Shown here piece by piece: positions 46,626 to 58,526 of a DNA stretch of 64,000 nt (position 1 is its first letter; every line of letters begins with the position of its first letter). The notes beneath the pieces were generated by a model. It ran no database searches, had not been told where the DNA came from, and saw nothing but the letters and a program-made list of their open reading frames with translations. Source of the DNA: Membranipora membranacea (Eukaryota; Bryozoa; Gymnolaemata; Cheilostomatida; Membraniporidae); contig OU612071.1 in the NCBI GenBank assembly GCA_914767715.1, positions 8,973,493 through 9,037,492 on the forward strand, read 5' to 3'. The position numbers and the translations under genes were made by a program.

Positions 46626-48903
46626 ATTGTTCCAGCATTCAGGGCCCTTCCAATATATGTCCTTTGATAATTTTATATTGCAGGCCATGGTGAGATGTAA
46701 ATCTAGCTTCGGATTGGAGACAAGGACTGCTGGAGGGAACTTCAAAGAGGGAGAACCTCTCAAATGTCCATCTGATGGGTGAGTCTTAAGTTGTTTTAAA
46801 ACGATTCAAATTAACTTAATAAAACACACATGCATGGTGAAGTGTTGAATGTTGCAATGTAAGAGTTCTAAGAGTGGGCCGATGCGTAATTGATGACCAC
46901 ATATTGATCACAAAACAAATCGTATAGCGTCTCTGCTACGTAAACCATGTTCATTCCAATATGATAATTGTTTAGGTTGTCTCTGATACGTACTCACCTG
47001 CTGTTCCCAACAGGAGATAATTCTGACACATCTTCACAATAGCAGATAATCATAGGAACCTGTCAATTGATGTATTCTCAGTCGAATTTTTAAAATTAGA
47101 CCAACGAGCCATGGATTCTATTGTACTGAATTGTATCAAAGTGAAGGTTACTCTGATGGTAGCGGATGTATTGGCTCTTATCAGGTTGACTTTCATGTGG
47201 AAAAGGCACCTTCAGAAAGTATTTTCTGAACTGCCATTGGCTCTCTCTGTTCATTGGCTGAAAGGTGATGGATCAAATATGGGATTGTGAGCTCAAGACT
47301 TAGGGTTATGATTTGAAATCTGGAAATACATAAAATTTTAGTGGGGGGATTAATTGAGTATCAAACTTTTAGGTCAGTCTAGGAGGCTATTGATGAATAT
47401 GGTTTCCAGACAATTACTTAGCTCAGCTTACACTGCCAATCAATCAAACTGATTTTTTAATTATAAAGTGCATTCATTTTGCAGTTTTCCCATCAAATTT
47501 TTTTGGTCAAATCTTTTGGTCAAATTTCATTTCATTGTAACGAAAAAACTAATTTTGTGGCTATGGTTGGCTTCTTTCAATGATAGCCTACATTCCCGCA
47601 TAATCTGACAGAAAAATCTGTCAGTCAGTCTGTAGTGTGAATGCACCTGCAATTGGATGCATTAATTCCTAAATAGCTGTAAATAATAGTGATAACGAAA
47701 TCTTTCATATTAACTAGGAATTTTAAGTCATATATTATATATACTTTATTCTATTCACCGACCAATGTATCACGACAAATGAGGCCAAGTGAAAAAGGTA
47801 GATAGGTGCAGGTAGATATTAGAGTCGCGCGATATTTATGTTATAGCTCTGTATTATGTTGCAGGTACATAATGGAATAGTCCGCTCTTTGTTTTATAGC
47901 TCTATATTTTATAGCTCTGTCTTGTGTTGCAGGTGGATAATGGAGTCGTGCGCTCTCAATGACCCTTGGTCACATGACGGCCAGTCTTACATCATCAAAG
48001 GGCTGAATGACATGGAGCAATTAACATGTGCATGGTATAAACCCTCACGTAACAAAGATTTGCTTCAACTCTCCGCTACTTGTATTAGAAAGAAAGAGTA
48101 AACTGTTGAAACATGTTTTGTTAGTGTGTCAATCAATAAACACTGAGAATTGTGTCAAAACAGCTATATTTGTTAGAAAATTTAAACAGTGCTGCAAAAT
48201 CATACTATCATCATTCTGAAGAAAATCATAAGAGTAATTCATCATACAATAAAACATCTAGTAATTAAATATCTGCCTGGGAGGATTCACATCACAAGAT
48301 GTCAACTTAACCATAGTTGTGCCGAAACATTCAAACAAGGTTATAGTGCTTCTTCGCTGATCAGCCTCTTTGATTCACCTTTGGATACTACTCCACAAAC
48401 TCTGTGTCAAGGAAAGGTCCCCTTGCCATTCCATTTCCATTTTGCTTATAACCTAGTCCAAATACTAACAAAGACATTTTAATTGGTGAATATAGGGACT
48501 CGGATAAAGAACCTGCAGGAAGTATTCGATGCAGAGGCAAATGATAATGCTAAAAGAGTTTGTTTTAGGAAAACCATGACATTGTGTCTTTGCTGGCAAA
48601 ACCAAACAAAAATACAGTAAGGACAACTTTTAAATTTTTTTGTGTGATCATTCACAGTTATGTTTAAAAAATATGAGCAAGATTTAATTTACAAAAATGC
48701 TAACTGTGGCTGTTTAAACCTTTTCCAATTCTTACATATATAAAATCCGCTTTGACAAATTCCAGTTTGACAAGACGCCAGTTAGTACTTTCGCGGGCTG
48801 GGTCGGCGACTTGCTGATTTCAATTTTGTTTACATTGTTCTCTGCAATCAAAGCCCTCCCCTATTGTACCAATTGCTGTCTGAAAGGTTTCTAAGAAATC
48901 GTT

Positions 48904-51900
48904 TTATAAGTAGTACAACTTTGTTATGCCAGGTGTCTCCACGTCAATCTCACAAATAGCCTTGGTTGTTTGATCACAACGCCAATCGTTCCATTGTCCA
49001 CCTTGACTAGATTGAAATTTGGTAACACAGTGTTCATTGATGTTATTAGGCTCAACGCCGCCCTGAAACAGACAAAATAGGCCTTTAAGCTCCTTATTAC
49101 AGGTCAAACTATTATCTTTCTCATATCTTCGACACTCTGCTCCCACACTGACAGCGAGATTATGTTGCAGGCGTTGCAGGCAGGCAGGCGGGCAGGCAGG
49201 CAGGTGGCCTAGAATCAAATTGAATAATCTATGTCATAAACAGCTTCTTTTGGATTCCATTTTGCTATTTATATAACCTAAATGGCTTTAGGTAGGTTGC
49301 AGCACCCCTCCTAGTGATGTTTTAGATTTGAATCAGAATTTTCCTCCTCTACAACTTTTTTATAAACTATGGCCCTGCACTATTATTATATATCTCTGAT
49401 AATTAGATTCAATTTAGTGCATGTTCCTAACATGTTCTTGACCTTTTCAGTAAACTTGAGCAGGGTCATCATACCAAATCCCAAAGTCAATTAGTTCACT
49501 CTCTATCAATTGAAATATACATGCAATAGTGTTTCAAATCATAAGTATGCTTTGCTACTCAAAAGGAAGTTGCACAATGAGATCAAACAGTCACTTGGAA
49601 TATCATATTATGCGAAGGACAAAGGAAAACAAAATCAACAGATTCAGATCAATAATAAATTGAATAAATAGTAATTAATGTTTGTTTGACCATCGAAAGA
49701 TTTCGGTTGAAAGTAGATTGCGGTTGTTCTATCACATATCATGATCATAGCTAGTCATATTTGTATACTGAAAAACTTACCCAGTTTGAGAACATCATTG
49801 GCCAACTATTCTGTGTTGGATAACTAAAGGAAGAAAGATCAAGGGATCTTCTTAGCCCCATCCAGAAACTGGGACCAGATGCAGCTGGTAAAACGAAACA
49901 AATGGCTGTGAACTCCAAATCTATATATATTATTTTAAATAAAAAAAATGTCAATATCAAGGAACCACTAGTCCTTGGTTTGGCCTTTGCATTTTATTGT
50001 TGTCTAAATTTCAACAGGATAATATATATAAAGTCAGGTCTGGATGATGTAAATTTGATGTATTTTTATGATGTACAATTGTTTTGGAGAACACTAGTCT
50101 AGTGATGGCAAATTGTCAGATTTTGGCGAGACGGGACGAGACCGAGACAGCAAGGAAATTCGGGACGAGACCGGGACGAGACCGAGACATATAACGATGC
50201 CGATAAAACATTCTTCAGATATCACAATTTAAAAGAATGGTGGATATTCATTCACTATCACTAGTGCAATCAGCTTATAGTACATTTGATTCAAGCTGTA
50301 ACTTATGATCTATAGCAATAAGGATCTATGTTGAAACCAAGTTTCATCAAATTCTGTCAAGTATTTATTGAATTATAGAAAGCCACACGCTCGTGCAGAT
50401 TTCCACTAATTCTTGCAAATTAAATTTTGTATGAGTATCAGCCTGCCACACATGATTGTCATTGCCCAAATTTATACTCATGATTTATGGGTGTAATCCT
50501 ACTGTAGTCCTCCTCAGCCAATCTAAAACATAGGCCTATCTATAGTGATAACTAAATAAAATAGTTAAACCAAGGAGAAGCTGTTTCTTCAGGCTTGTTT
50601 ATTATACCAACCAGTCCAGTGATTCAGCTTCTGGATATGCTTAGGCTCAACTATCTCCTCATATTTATACAATTTGATACCCCACTAGTCATTGTATCCC
50701 TTCTCCCTCTTGCCCCAGGTCCAAATCAATGAGAAAGCTCCACATTGATCATCCATTCAATCTTTTTAACAGAAGTTGTTTACATAGATATGGCCATGTT
50801 TTTGAAGATCTGTTCCAAGGGAGGGTTTAACAATAACCCTGATGTTTCTGCCTTTCAAATATGCATTAAGATCTCTGCTTGTCAAAAATGACATAACTCC
50901 AAGCTGCTTTGCTAACTGTATAGAATTAGATTCAACTCAGAGTGAAGGCACCCCCGGCTTGCTGTTATTCGTGTCAAAGAAGAAAAGGAAAAGCGATTCT
51001 AGTGGAGATGATGAGTGGGGGGATGAGTTTATTGATGATGAGCCTGATACACAACTAGAGATCACCATCTCAAAGCCGATAGTAGACATATCAGATTACA
51101 TCGGTAATATTATAATTTATCAAACGTAAATTCCACATTTACTGGATTCTCAAACATCAGTAAAAAAGTTGTTAGATTATACCCACATCACCATCTCCCC
51201 CACTATCCATCTAGACGCAGGAATTAATTTAATTACATGGACATAACAATAATATTATTAAATCTACGGATTGTGCCCTCTTTCATATAGAAGCAGGAGA
51301 CCAGTCTGCGAAATGACCTGTAACATTCTGAAATATTAATTTAATGACGAATTTGATTATCAGGTGGGTATGTCATCAGATCTCTAAAACTACAGCGTTG
51401 TGACTGCTGTGCGTCACTTCTCGCCAGCCCTGATCAGTCCACAGGTGAAACCTCAAATGATGACATAACACTTGTATCCTCCAAAAATCGACGAGGTCTA
51501 ACAACTGGCTCAAGATTTGTAAGAAAGTTGTGTGTAGAGACGGATCAAGGTCTAAGAAACCACATTGAAATGAATGGTATTGATTCAAATATTGTCAGGG
51601 TGTGCCGCAGTAAAGTACCCATGCTTACTTCAAAAATATGCATGTACGATCGAAACTTAACCACCCTTTTGATCTTCAAGCATCAGTAGTTATGGAATGA
51701 TTTGTTTTATTTCAAAAAGTAAACATCTGTTGAGCTCATTTGCTATATCTACACTGTATAATAATAAAAATAAAACAGGAGTATCTAAAATAAAATAAAA
51801 GAACCCCTTTCTAGTCAGCCAGTAATTGTGTCACTATTAGTAGTATAACAGTTTTCGATTGATTGCTTGTTCGCTTATATCAAGGAAAGTCCTGAACTCC

Positions 51901-54900
51901 CTGGTTATACTTGAGCTACAAAGCTGAAATCCCATCGAAATTAATTAGGAAATAAACTTCAAACCAGGGTTGAAACTGCAAAAAAAATTAAAGCTTTGTG
52001 TCTATGCACCGTTTTCAAAAGCCCGCATTTTTAATAATATTTGAGCTACAAAGCTAGACAGACAATCAAAATTATCACCAGAATCTGCTGAATCTATTGC
52101 AATTGCAATCAACATTCCATATAAATTGTATGTGAAATAAACATTTAACCGGAACTGAAACTGTAAACAAAATTATAGCTTTCAGTTTATGCACTGTTTT
52201 CAATAGCTCGCTCTTTTGATAAGATTTGAGCTACGAACCTAAACTGACTATCAAATTGATTGCAAGAAGCTGTTGAATCTATTGCAATTTTCAAACTTAA
52301 ATTCCGATTGAAGCCAGTTGAGTTATCAACATTTAACCAGAGCTGGGACCGATAAATCAATGATAGCTATGAATAAAAATCACTGTTTCTACACCCTCCA
52401 GTGATGTCGCGTCATCATACTTAAGTGCCTCACTGCCTCAATGCTAATGCTCCATACAGTGTCCTGTCTAGGTTAATTATTAAGTCTATGGTTGACTCTG
52501 ACAGGCTGGTTCATGGGAAAGAGCCAATGGCAGGTCATACAGTACTTTTCTGAAAGTACTTATATACACTATTAGTGAACGTGAAATAATATATTTATAT
52601 CTCAGCAGGCGACCTGGCATTGCCTCTTTCCCCCACCCAACAGCCAATCATATCAGAGCCAACACATTGACTACATCTTAGAAGGTAAAGAAAAAAAACA
52701 CTTACAGATATTAGCTGAGTAGTTCATGAGATAAGTGTCTTCTTCTTCGTTATCAATAAGCACAAGTTTACTGAACCCTGGAAGCGCTGACAAGCATAGG
52801 TTCTCAGCATCAGCATAATTTCGCTTAGCATCATCCATGATGTAATAGCATGATCCGAAGTTAGCGTTATACACCCAGTCACTAGGGCAGTCTATAAACA
52901 TTATATATAATATATATCATATTCTTGCCTCAATATGATAACAAGAATACATGTTGGAGGTAACCCAGTTGGTAAGAATGTTTCCTCATTAAAGATGCAG
53001 CTGGTTTCAGAAATCTATGAAGAAATATTGCCTCGGATAAAAATCTGTAAAGTCTGTTGAGAGTAGTCCATAGGTTAACTCTCCTCTTTTCACGTGCGGA
53101 ACAAGGTATACTTTTTATATTACACTACATCTAATAACTTGCCTGCTTCTGAATCGACCATCTTATTGGCTGAGTATGATTCTACCCTGTAGTAGGTTGT
53201 CCGATCAGAATCCTCCGTAAAGTTCATGCTTTGATATGTTGCTGTGCTTTCGGCATGCAACATGCTGCATGTGTTGTCCTGAATAAAAATTACATCAAAA
53301 AATCAAACAATAGCAACTGTTTCGAAAGATTTTTCAGTATCATATAATATTCAACATCATAGGATCGCTTATTGTGGCTGCAGGGCTCACTTCTGAACGA
53401 GCCTTGATCCATTCAGGAAACAAAACACAAAATTTAGGGAATTAAGAAGAATGCTGAATTGTCAATGTTTTGTCAGATCATTTCTTATTTTATGACCTAT
53501 TTTACAAATTTGTTATGAGTCAAACTGCTTGACAATTTTAAATGTTTTTCTTTCAAGTTGGAGATCGCTAGTTTCGCAGTAAGGATGTAAATAAAACAAG
53601 AGAGTTAAATATGGTAGTTGATGTTAGCTTGTTACTACAATGTTAGTAGAATTACTCATAAGCCAACTGCCTCTAGCACTTTGGACATGTTATAACTGCG
53701 GCGTGCTTGACTTAGTTTCATCAACCCATGGGCATTACCCAAGCAGCTACAATAAGACCTATTGGGAACAACAGTAGCCCTCACACAATTCCATTTAATG
53801 CTAGTTTCATCAAATTATCTGATTGGATGATTTTCATATAATATATGTAATATATTATGTGTTAAATTTTATATTAAAAAATTTTAAGGCATGGTTTCCC
53901 ATAGTCCCTCATAGATACTGCTATGCTGCAAGCAATGCCTAAGTAGATTTCTCAAGTAATCAAATATTTTGCACAATGCTCGAGGTGAAATAGCATTTGT
54001 ATTTCAGTGAATACTCAATCATCACAACAAAAATTTCAGTTTGAAATCCTCTTCACTATGTTTATATTCATGATGTGATTGAACAAAAGAGTCTATTATT
54101 TTAATATTGATTTATCAGGTTGACAAACTTCAATCTTAGAGAACTTCCCGTCAATTCTGCAGGGGAAATCGCATATTTTTCAAAGGAAACTAACTCTTGA
54201 CATAGCCTTTTGATAATGCGATATATGAGCGGCAATGATTGAATTTCTATTATTATTATCACTGCGTTGAGCCACGCTATATGTTTTTGCATTAGGGGAA
54301 CATAACTGACCCTGAATGAGCACATGACACTCTATGTATGGTTGCTCGAAAAATTTTACAATCTTTGATTGGTCCAAAAGTTTAGTAATGCTACAGCCGA
54401 CCCCTTGTCAACTTTTGTCAAAAAGCTTCAGCAAATAGTTTTAAAGGTTGTTACTGAGACAATGTATAACATTGAAGATGACAGAATTTTAGCTTGATCC
54501 AATTACTGGCACAAAGTTATATATCCTCTGTGTCAGTAATTGGGCCTAGCTAAAATTATGAAAAATTTTAAAATCAAGTACCAATTCTCTTATGAAAGAT
54601 GTTAGTATCCATTGATGAATTCATGGATTGGTGGTAAATACACAGAATGGCTATTTGTGGAGAAATTAAATCAGTCTCTACAAATAGCCATACTGTGTGT
54701 TAACCACCAATTGATTAATAAACTAATGGCTACTCTCATCATCCACAAGGGAATTGGTACTTTATTCAATACAGGATTGAGGAGTCTATTGAAAACCCAA
54801 AAATGAATCATTTGCTATGAGGGTATATTTGAATTGTCACATGGAGAACTTTTGGGTCTCCCAATAGGTTGGCTTTGTGTAGCATACAGAATAAACAGCA

Positions 54901-55438
54901 ATTACAATCAAAAGTAGATACTGATTAGACTCAAAGTTGAAAGCCCGTTCCATTTTATAATTTTTCTTTTCAATTACAGAATATTTTGAGGAATTGAGCT
55001 CTAAACAAGCTGAGGCACATGGTATATTGCCGAACAGTATACCTATATTTACCTGTGCCGGTAAAAATTCTCTAATTTAACTATGTGAAGTTTTAAATAT
55101 GAAAACAATGGTTTGATTATCAAGTATTTGATTGGAAAAAAGAAACTGATTGAAAATTGTTTAAGAGAGGAATTAACATAATGCATTAAAAGTTTTATGA
55201 TAACGAGTTTTACCAGCAGAAGGCAGAGGGCAGATAAACTAACCTTTGCCTTGTAGCTGATACCCATACATGTGTCTTCTGGACATCTCAGTATACATTT
55301 GCACAATTTATCAGTACTGATGTCTGTTGTCAGATATTCTGATGATGTCATCCTCACACCAACAAGCTTCTTGAATTTTTCACCAGCAACGCCAGCAACC
55401 AAGAGTAGAAAGCAACAAAAGAAGTACAAGAGTAGCAT
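48904..55438 (-). CDS. Secreted PAN/apple plus C-type lectin protein, copy B
   Basis: Minus-strand exons, 5' to 3': 55438-55244, 53278-53143, 52891-52706, 49884-49781, 49062-48904. They encode 259 residues with all junction phases intact. Signal peptide FLLLVAGVAG. The PAN-type domain has an extra Cys compared with copy A (LCKCILRC against VYKCILRC). The lectin domain keeps CPSDW, GSCYY, NLCLS, WMGLRR, EPN at 211-213, EHC, WND at 231-233, WRC and AICE, so sugar and calcium binding should be intact. Exon 4 has one extra codon (SASGPSFW against SAGPSFW). The GC donor of intron 2 is conserved. Intron 3 is about 2.8 kb, against 0.7 kb in copy A, because of transposon-derived sequence. This is an intact recent paralogue, probably with overlapping function. 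Confidence 0.9.
49190..49381. mobile_element. hAT-like MITE in intron 4 of lectin copy B
   Basis: Next to a 'ggcaggcaggc' microsatellite. It contains the family interior ('gttgcagcacccctcctagtg') and ends at 'aactatggccctg'. Orthologous in position to 34910-35097. Confidence 0.65.
50096..52600 (+). mobile_element. Transposon-derived insertion in intron 3 of lectin copy B
   Basis: Unit 1 has about 690 bp here and unit 2 about 2820. The insertion starts near 'tagtgatggcaaattgtcag', followed by 'gggacgagaccgagaca' repeats like those near the ends of some DNA transposons. It includes the transposase remnant at 50842-51689 and ends in a region of loosely tandem 'gagctacaaagct' blocks (51911, 52045, 52229). 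The segment near 52250-52520 also occurs at about 61625-61870, so this is at least partly a dispersed family. Exact ends and target duplication were not established. Confidence 0.6.
50842..51689 (+). pseudogene. P-element/THAP9-like transposase, C-terminal remnant
   Basis: An open frame from 50842 has ALRSLLVKNDITP, a SANC-like 'SCFANC' and an acidic linker (DDEWGDEFIDDEPD). It ends SDYIG at 51103 with a GT donor. It continues from the acceptor at 51364 as GYVIRSL, CDCCASLL, RRGLTTGSRFVRKLC, and stops at 51689. 'YI-GY--R-L', then 'C--C---L', then 'GL--PS--V---C' is the hallmark C-terminal order of P-element-type transposases. Just upstream, another frame reads 'SKGGFNNNPDVSAF' (50820-50860), the expected preceding block, so there is a frameshift at about 50858. 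The catalytic core and THAP domain are absent. Dead. Confidence 0.7.
54485..54711. repeat. Two hairpin-forming inverted duplications beside lectin copy B
   Basis: First hairpin: 'tttagcttgatccaattact' at about 54487 pairs with 'agtaattgggcctagctaaa' at about 54534. Second: 'attggtggtaaatacacag' at 54627 pairs with 'ctgtgtgttaaccaccaat' ending at 54711, with the central 'atggctatttgt' also paired (about 37-bp stem). In unit 1 (near 38280-38370) the corresponding segments are single-copy. They lie in intron 1 of the lectin gene. Confidence 0.8.
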
Positions 55439-56048
55439 GTCTGTAAACCTGAATGTTAAAACAACAAAATAAGTTTGTGAAAATCGAGAAAGTATCAGTA
55501 TTTTCTCCTCCGGTAACGTGATCTTGTATGGCAAAATAAGTGTAATTGAATGCAATTGAATGATGTCCATGAAACAATGATGACAGTTAAAAATAGTAAC
55601 ATGGAAAGACTCGCTCGTCAAAAGTAATAAATAAATATTTCCAAGCTGTTTTGTTCCTGGTATAAATTATTCCCTGGGTCAGGCAGCTTTCTGCTTATAA
55701 AATTCTTGGTTATATTGTTAAAGGCAGTAAATATTGATTACATTATGTAGTCAGTAACTTTCTGACATATTTTGACTGTCATAGTGACAATTCTCAAGTA
55801 TCCAAATCGAAATGTGAATTTGCCAATTTGATGTACAACCTGTAATATTAGGTGACGTCAAATTATTGCTCACTTCTATTCCCTTTTCTCTTGCCTTTTT
55901 CCCCAAAAGTACTCCAATTTATATGGCAAGAAATATAAAAAGAACTCATACCAGGATGATACTTCTTGACCTATACAAAGTGTATTGTAATAACGCAATG
56001 ATAGAATATTCTGACAAAAAATAGCAGAATAAACGTTGATCAACTCAC

Positions 56049-56180
56049 CAGTGCGCAGAGTGCAGTAAAAATTATATGTTAAATCTTCCCAGGTCGCTGT
56101 ACATCACTTCTATTCCTGAAAATAGAGGCTTGACCAGGCCCGTATTTCTAGGGGAGGCAGACAGACAGACAGACAGCTAA
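56049..56180 (-). other. Predicted 5' UTR exon region of lectin copy B
   Basis: The minus-strand donor GTGAGT adjacent to 56049 is conserved with copy A, but a hAT-like MITE (about 56135-56346) lies immediately upstream between this donor and the TATA-like box near 56425. In copy A these are only about 150 bp apart. Transcription of copy B may therefore start differently or include MITE sequence. Confidence 0.45.
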
Positions 56181-56346
56181 ATAGAGTGGCCTAGAACACA
56201 ATAACTGAATGATCCAAGTCAGAATCAGCTTCTCTTGGTTTTCATTTGCTGATTGAATGCCTTAAATTGCTTAGGGAGGAACAAACAGCACCCTACCTGG
56301 TGATGCTTCAAACTTGCCTCCCCTACCTCTTAACTATGGCCCTGCG
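56135..56346. mobile_element. hAT-like MITE upstream of lectin copy B
   Basis: Best-preserved member: starts 'caggcccgtatttctagggg', ends 'cttaactatggccctg', which are imperfect inverted repeats. Contains a 'cagacagacagaca' run. Copy A lacks it at this place. Confidence 0.75.
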
Positions 56347-57404
56347 AAAAGATGATTGTCTTCATGTATCACATCATCACATGATCAATTCTTCAGTAGA
56401 CTTTATAAACTCTACTTCCTGAGACCAATATATGCTGTCACACACATCCGGCTTTCTTTATTCTAATGCAAAATACATACCGGTAGGTTTATTGATCAAA
56501 GCTATGTAGACAAACACATTTAATTCAAATCAATTTTGATTTAACTTTGGGTTAGCACTGATGTATTTGAGACTGTATGAATGTGTAGGACTGTACCAAG
56601 GCATTAGAGACAAAAAATCATATAGCCTCATTTCCACATTTAACATCTATTAGGGGGATAGAATGTGGCACGCTAAAGTTTATTATGAAAGAGACTGAGG
56701 CTATTTTTGTTGCATCTCCTCTCTTCTAACTCCTTGACTGCACCGAACAAGAATATTCAATCTATTTTCACCAGATTTCTAAATAGAGTAATACTGCCTA
56801 AGGGTATATGACCCTGAACTCTTCACTCATGCAAGTGAAAATAGCTAGGACATTATCTGGAATTGGATCAATCTGATGAAAGCAAAATCCAAGGCATTTG
56901 AAATGGCCAAATTGGGTGAACAACTTGATAACAAATTTGGGATATACTGTCTCCTTCATGTTGAAAGGGGGCAACTCACTTAACTTAAGTCAAAAGGGTG
57001 GTACAGTGGGAAACTGATTGGAGCACAAATGAGGGGGGGTAGTTTTATGGCCTAACTGCATATGTGACAACGTGATTGTTACCTGGTTAAGATTGATTGA
57101 TGTTGATGTGGTGTGATGTGATCAAGGTAATCGCTGGGATACAAAACCCTATATTAAATTTGTATGTAGCTGACATTTAAAATAGCTTCTGCAATGACCA
57201 CAAACGCTGCATCTGGTTGAAATTCAAATAAGAACAATAAAGTGACATTATTGCGATAGTATAATATATCTGATCGTTCCAGACTTACATTACAGATTCA
57301 ATGACCGATTTGTTCATGGATTTCTAAGCAGGAAGTCATTGAAGCTGGTCCGATCTACACTCTCCTTCACATATGATCATATCTACCTTCTGATGTAGGC
57401 ATTG

Positions 57405-58526
57405 TTCAAAAGAGTGATGTTTTCTCTTTCTATACATTATTGAAAACAAACTATACGCCATACGCCAGTTTTTTTAAATTTGTGCTACATAGTTTCACTC
57501 ATTAAATATCTATCAGCTTCTGAATTTGTTGTAATACAATATATTATAGATATTAATTCTAACGGACGTTGAATATTGCACCAGGTATGAAAAACTAACA
57601 TTAAATTTACTGCATTAGTTGGATACTGGATGGCAAATCAAAGTAACTTGACTCGTTGGGCCCCTCCCATGTTTCTTTGAATTATGATAAGTTTAATAGA
57701 GCACTCCTTTCATTCAGTCACCTGATTGTTCACTTTGAGTCTTAGTTGTAATGTGTTGAACCATCGTTCTATTCTCTTTTATTTAGAGGTGTAATACTGT
57801 AATTAATAACAGTTCGTTTAATTACAGGCTGCAATAATACGCAGCATCTCTGAATTTCAAGAAAGCTTTGTTTCAATATTACATGCTACAAAAACAATCT
57901 ATAACCATTCATATGTTGTTTGTTCACTTACTGTCATACCTATAAATCACTGAAAGGTAACATTGTAGCATTGTTAAATTGTTTTCTACTAAACATATTT
58001 CATCTGTCATGGGCTGTGTAGTGTATATCAAAATATCAAGACAATGTCTCTAGAATAATTCTTGATTTCATCAACATTTTGATTCGATTGATCGAGTGCA
58101 CTCCACACCAACTCTTCCCAGGTATCAATAAACTTTTATATCTCAAACTAACCTGAATCAAAATCTTTATCCTCATATGCTTATTGAATTGATTTACAAA
58201 TGATCCAATGTTTCTATTCTATACATTCTATCATAATGTCAAACTGTAACTAAACGTGCTCTTTGGCCCCTGAAGTATGCATGTGTTTAGCATCAGGGGC
58301 AGATATTTTAATGTCAATTGAGAGTAGATAACTCAAATTTTGGCACAACCAATTTAAATAAGAGGTGCCTGAGTGAGAAGGGGGAGTCAATTTACGCACC
58401 CATGCAAAACCTTCATCCATTCATCTAGGCTAAATGTATGTCATCTTGTAGCGTGGGACAGGGCCAATCTGCAAACTTAATACTTATTTCATGTATGATG
58501 TCAATGTCCAGTGTTGATATTTGTAG
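57405..58526. other. Gene-free stretch upstream of the propeller gene
   Basis: AT-rich, without recognisable exons or repeats. It presumably includes the promoter, and any 5' UTR, of the gene starting at 58527. No TATA box stands out. Confidence 0.4.

Larger units (their letters stand above)
44806..48101 (+). pseudogene. PCSK9 C-terminal-like Cys-module gene, copy B, frameshifted in exon 1
   Basis: Exons equivalent to copy A: 44806-44930, 45809-45933, 46684-46778, 47933-48101. The signal peptide is kept (ALILTLAHNSTQQ). Exon 1 has lost 50 nt and gained 3 compared with copy A (net minus 47), just before the donor GTAAGA. Splicing at that donor enters exon 2 in the wrong phase and meets a stop within a few codons. 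Exons 2-4 remain open and very like copy A (e.g. SSCDGS becomes STCDGS), so inactivation is recent or rescued. One possible rescue is a cryptic donor GTAATG after codon 34, which restores phase 1. A polyadenylation signal is retained at 48135. An allele or assembly error is the other possibility. Confidence 0.7.
43265..57405. repeat. Segmental duplication, unit 2
   Basis: Collinear with 28385-40570 but about 2 kb longer. The extra length is mostly a transposon-bearing insertion in lectin intron 3, with additional SINEs and MITEs in intergenic and intron positions. Exons are more similar than introns to their unit 1 partners. Whether this reflects constraint or conversion needs a base-by-base alignment. 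Confidence 0.9.
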
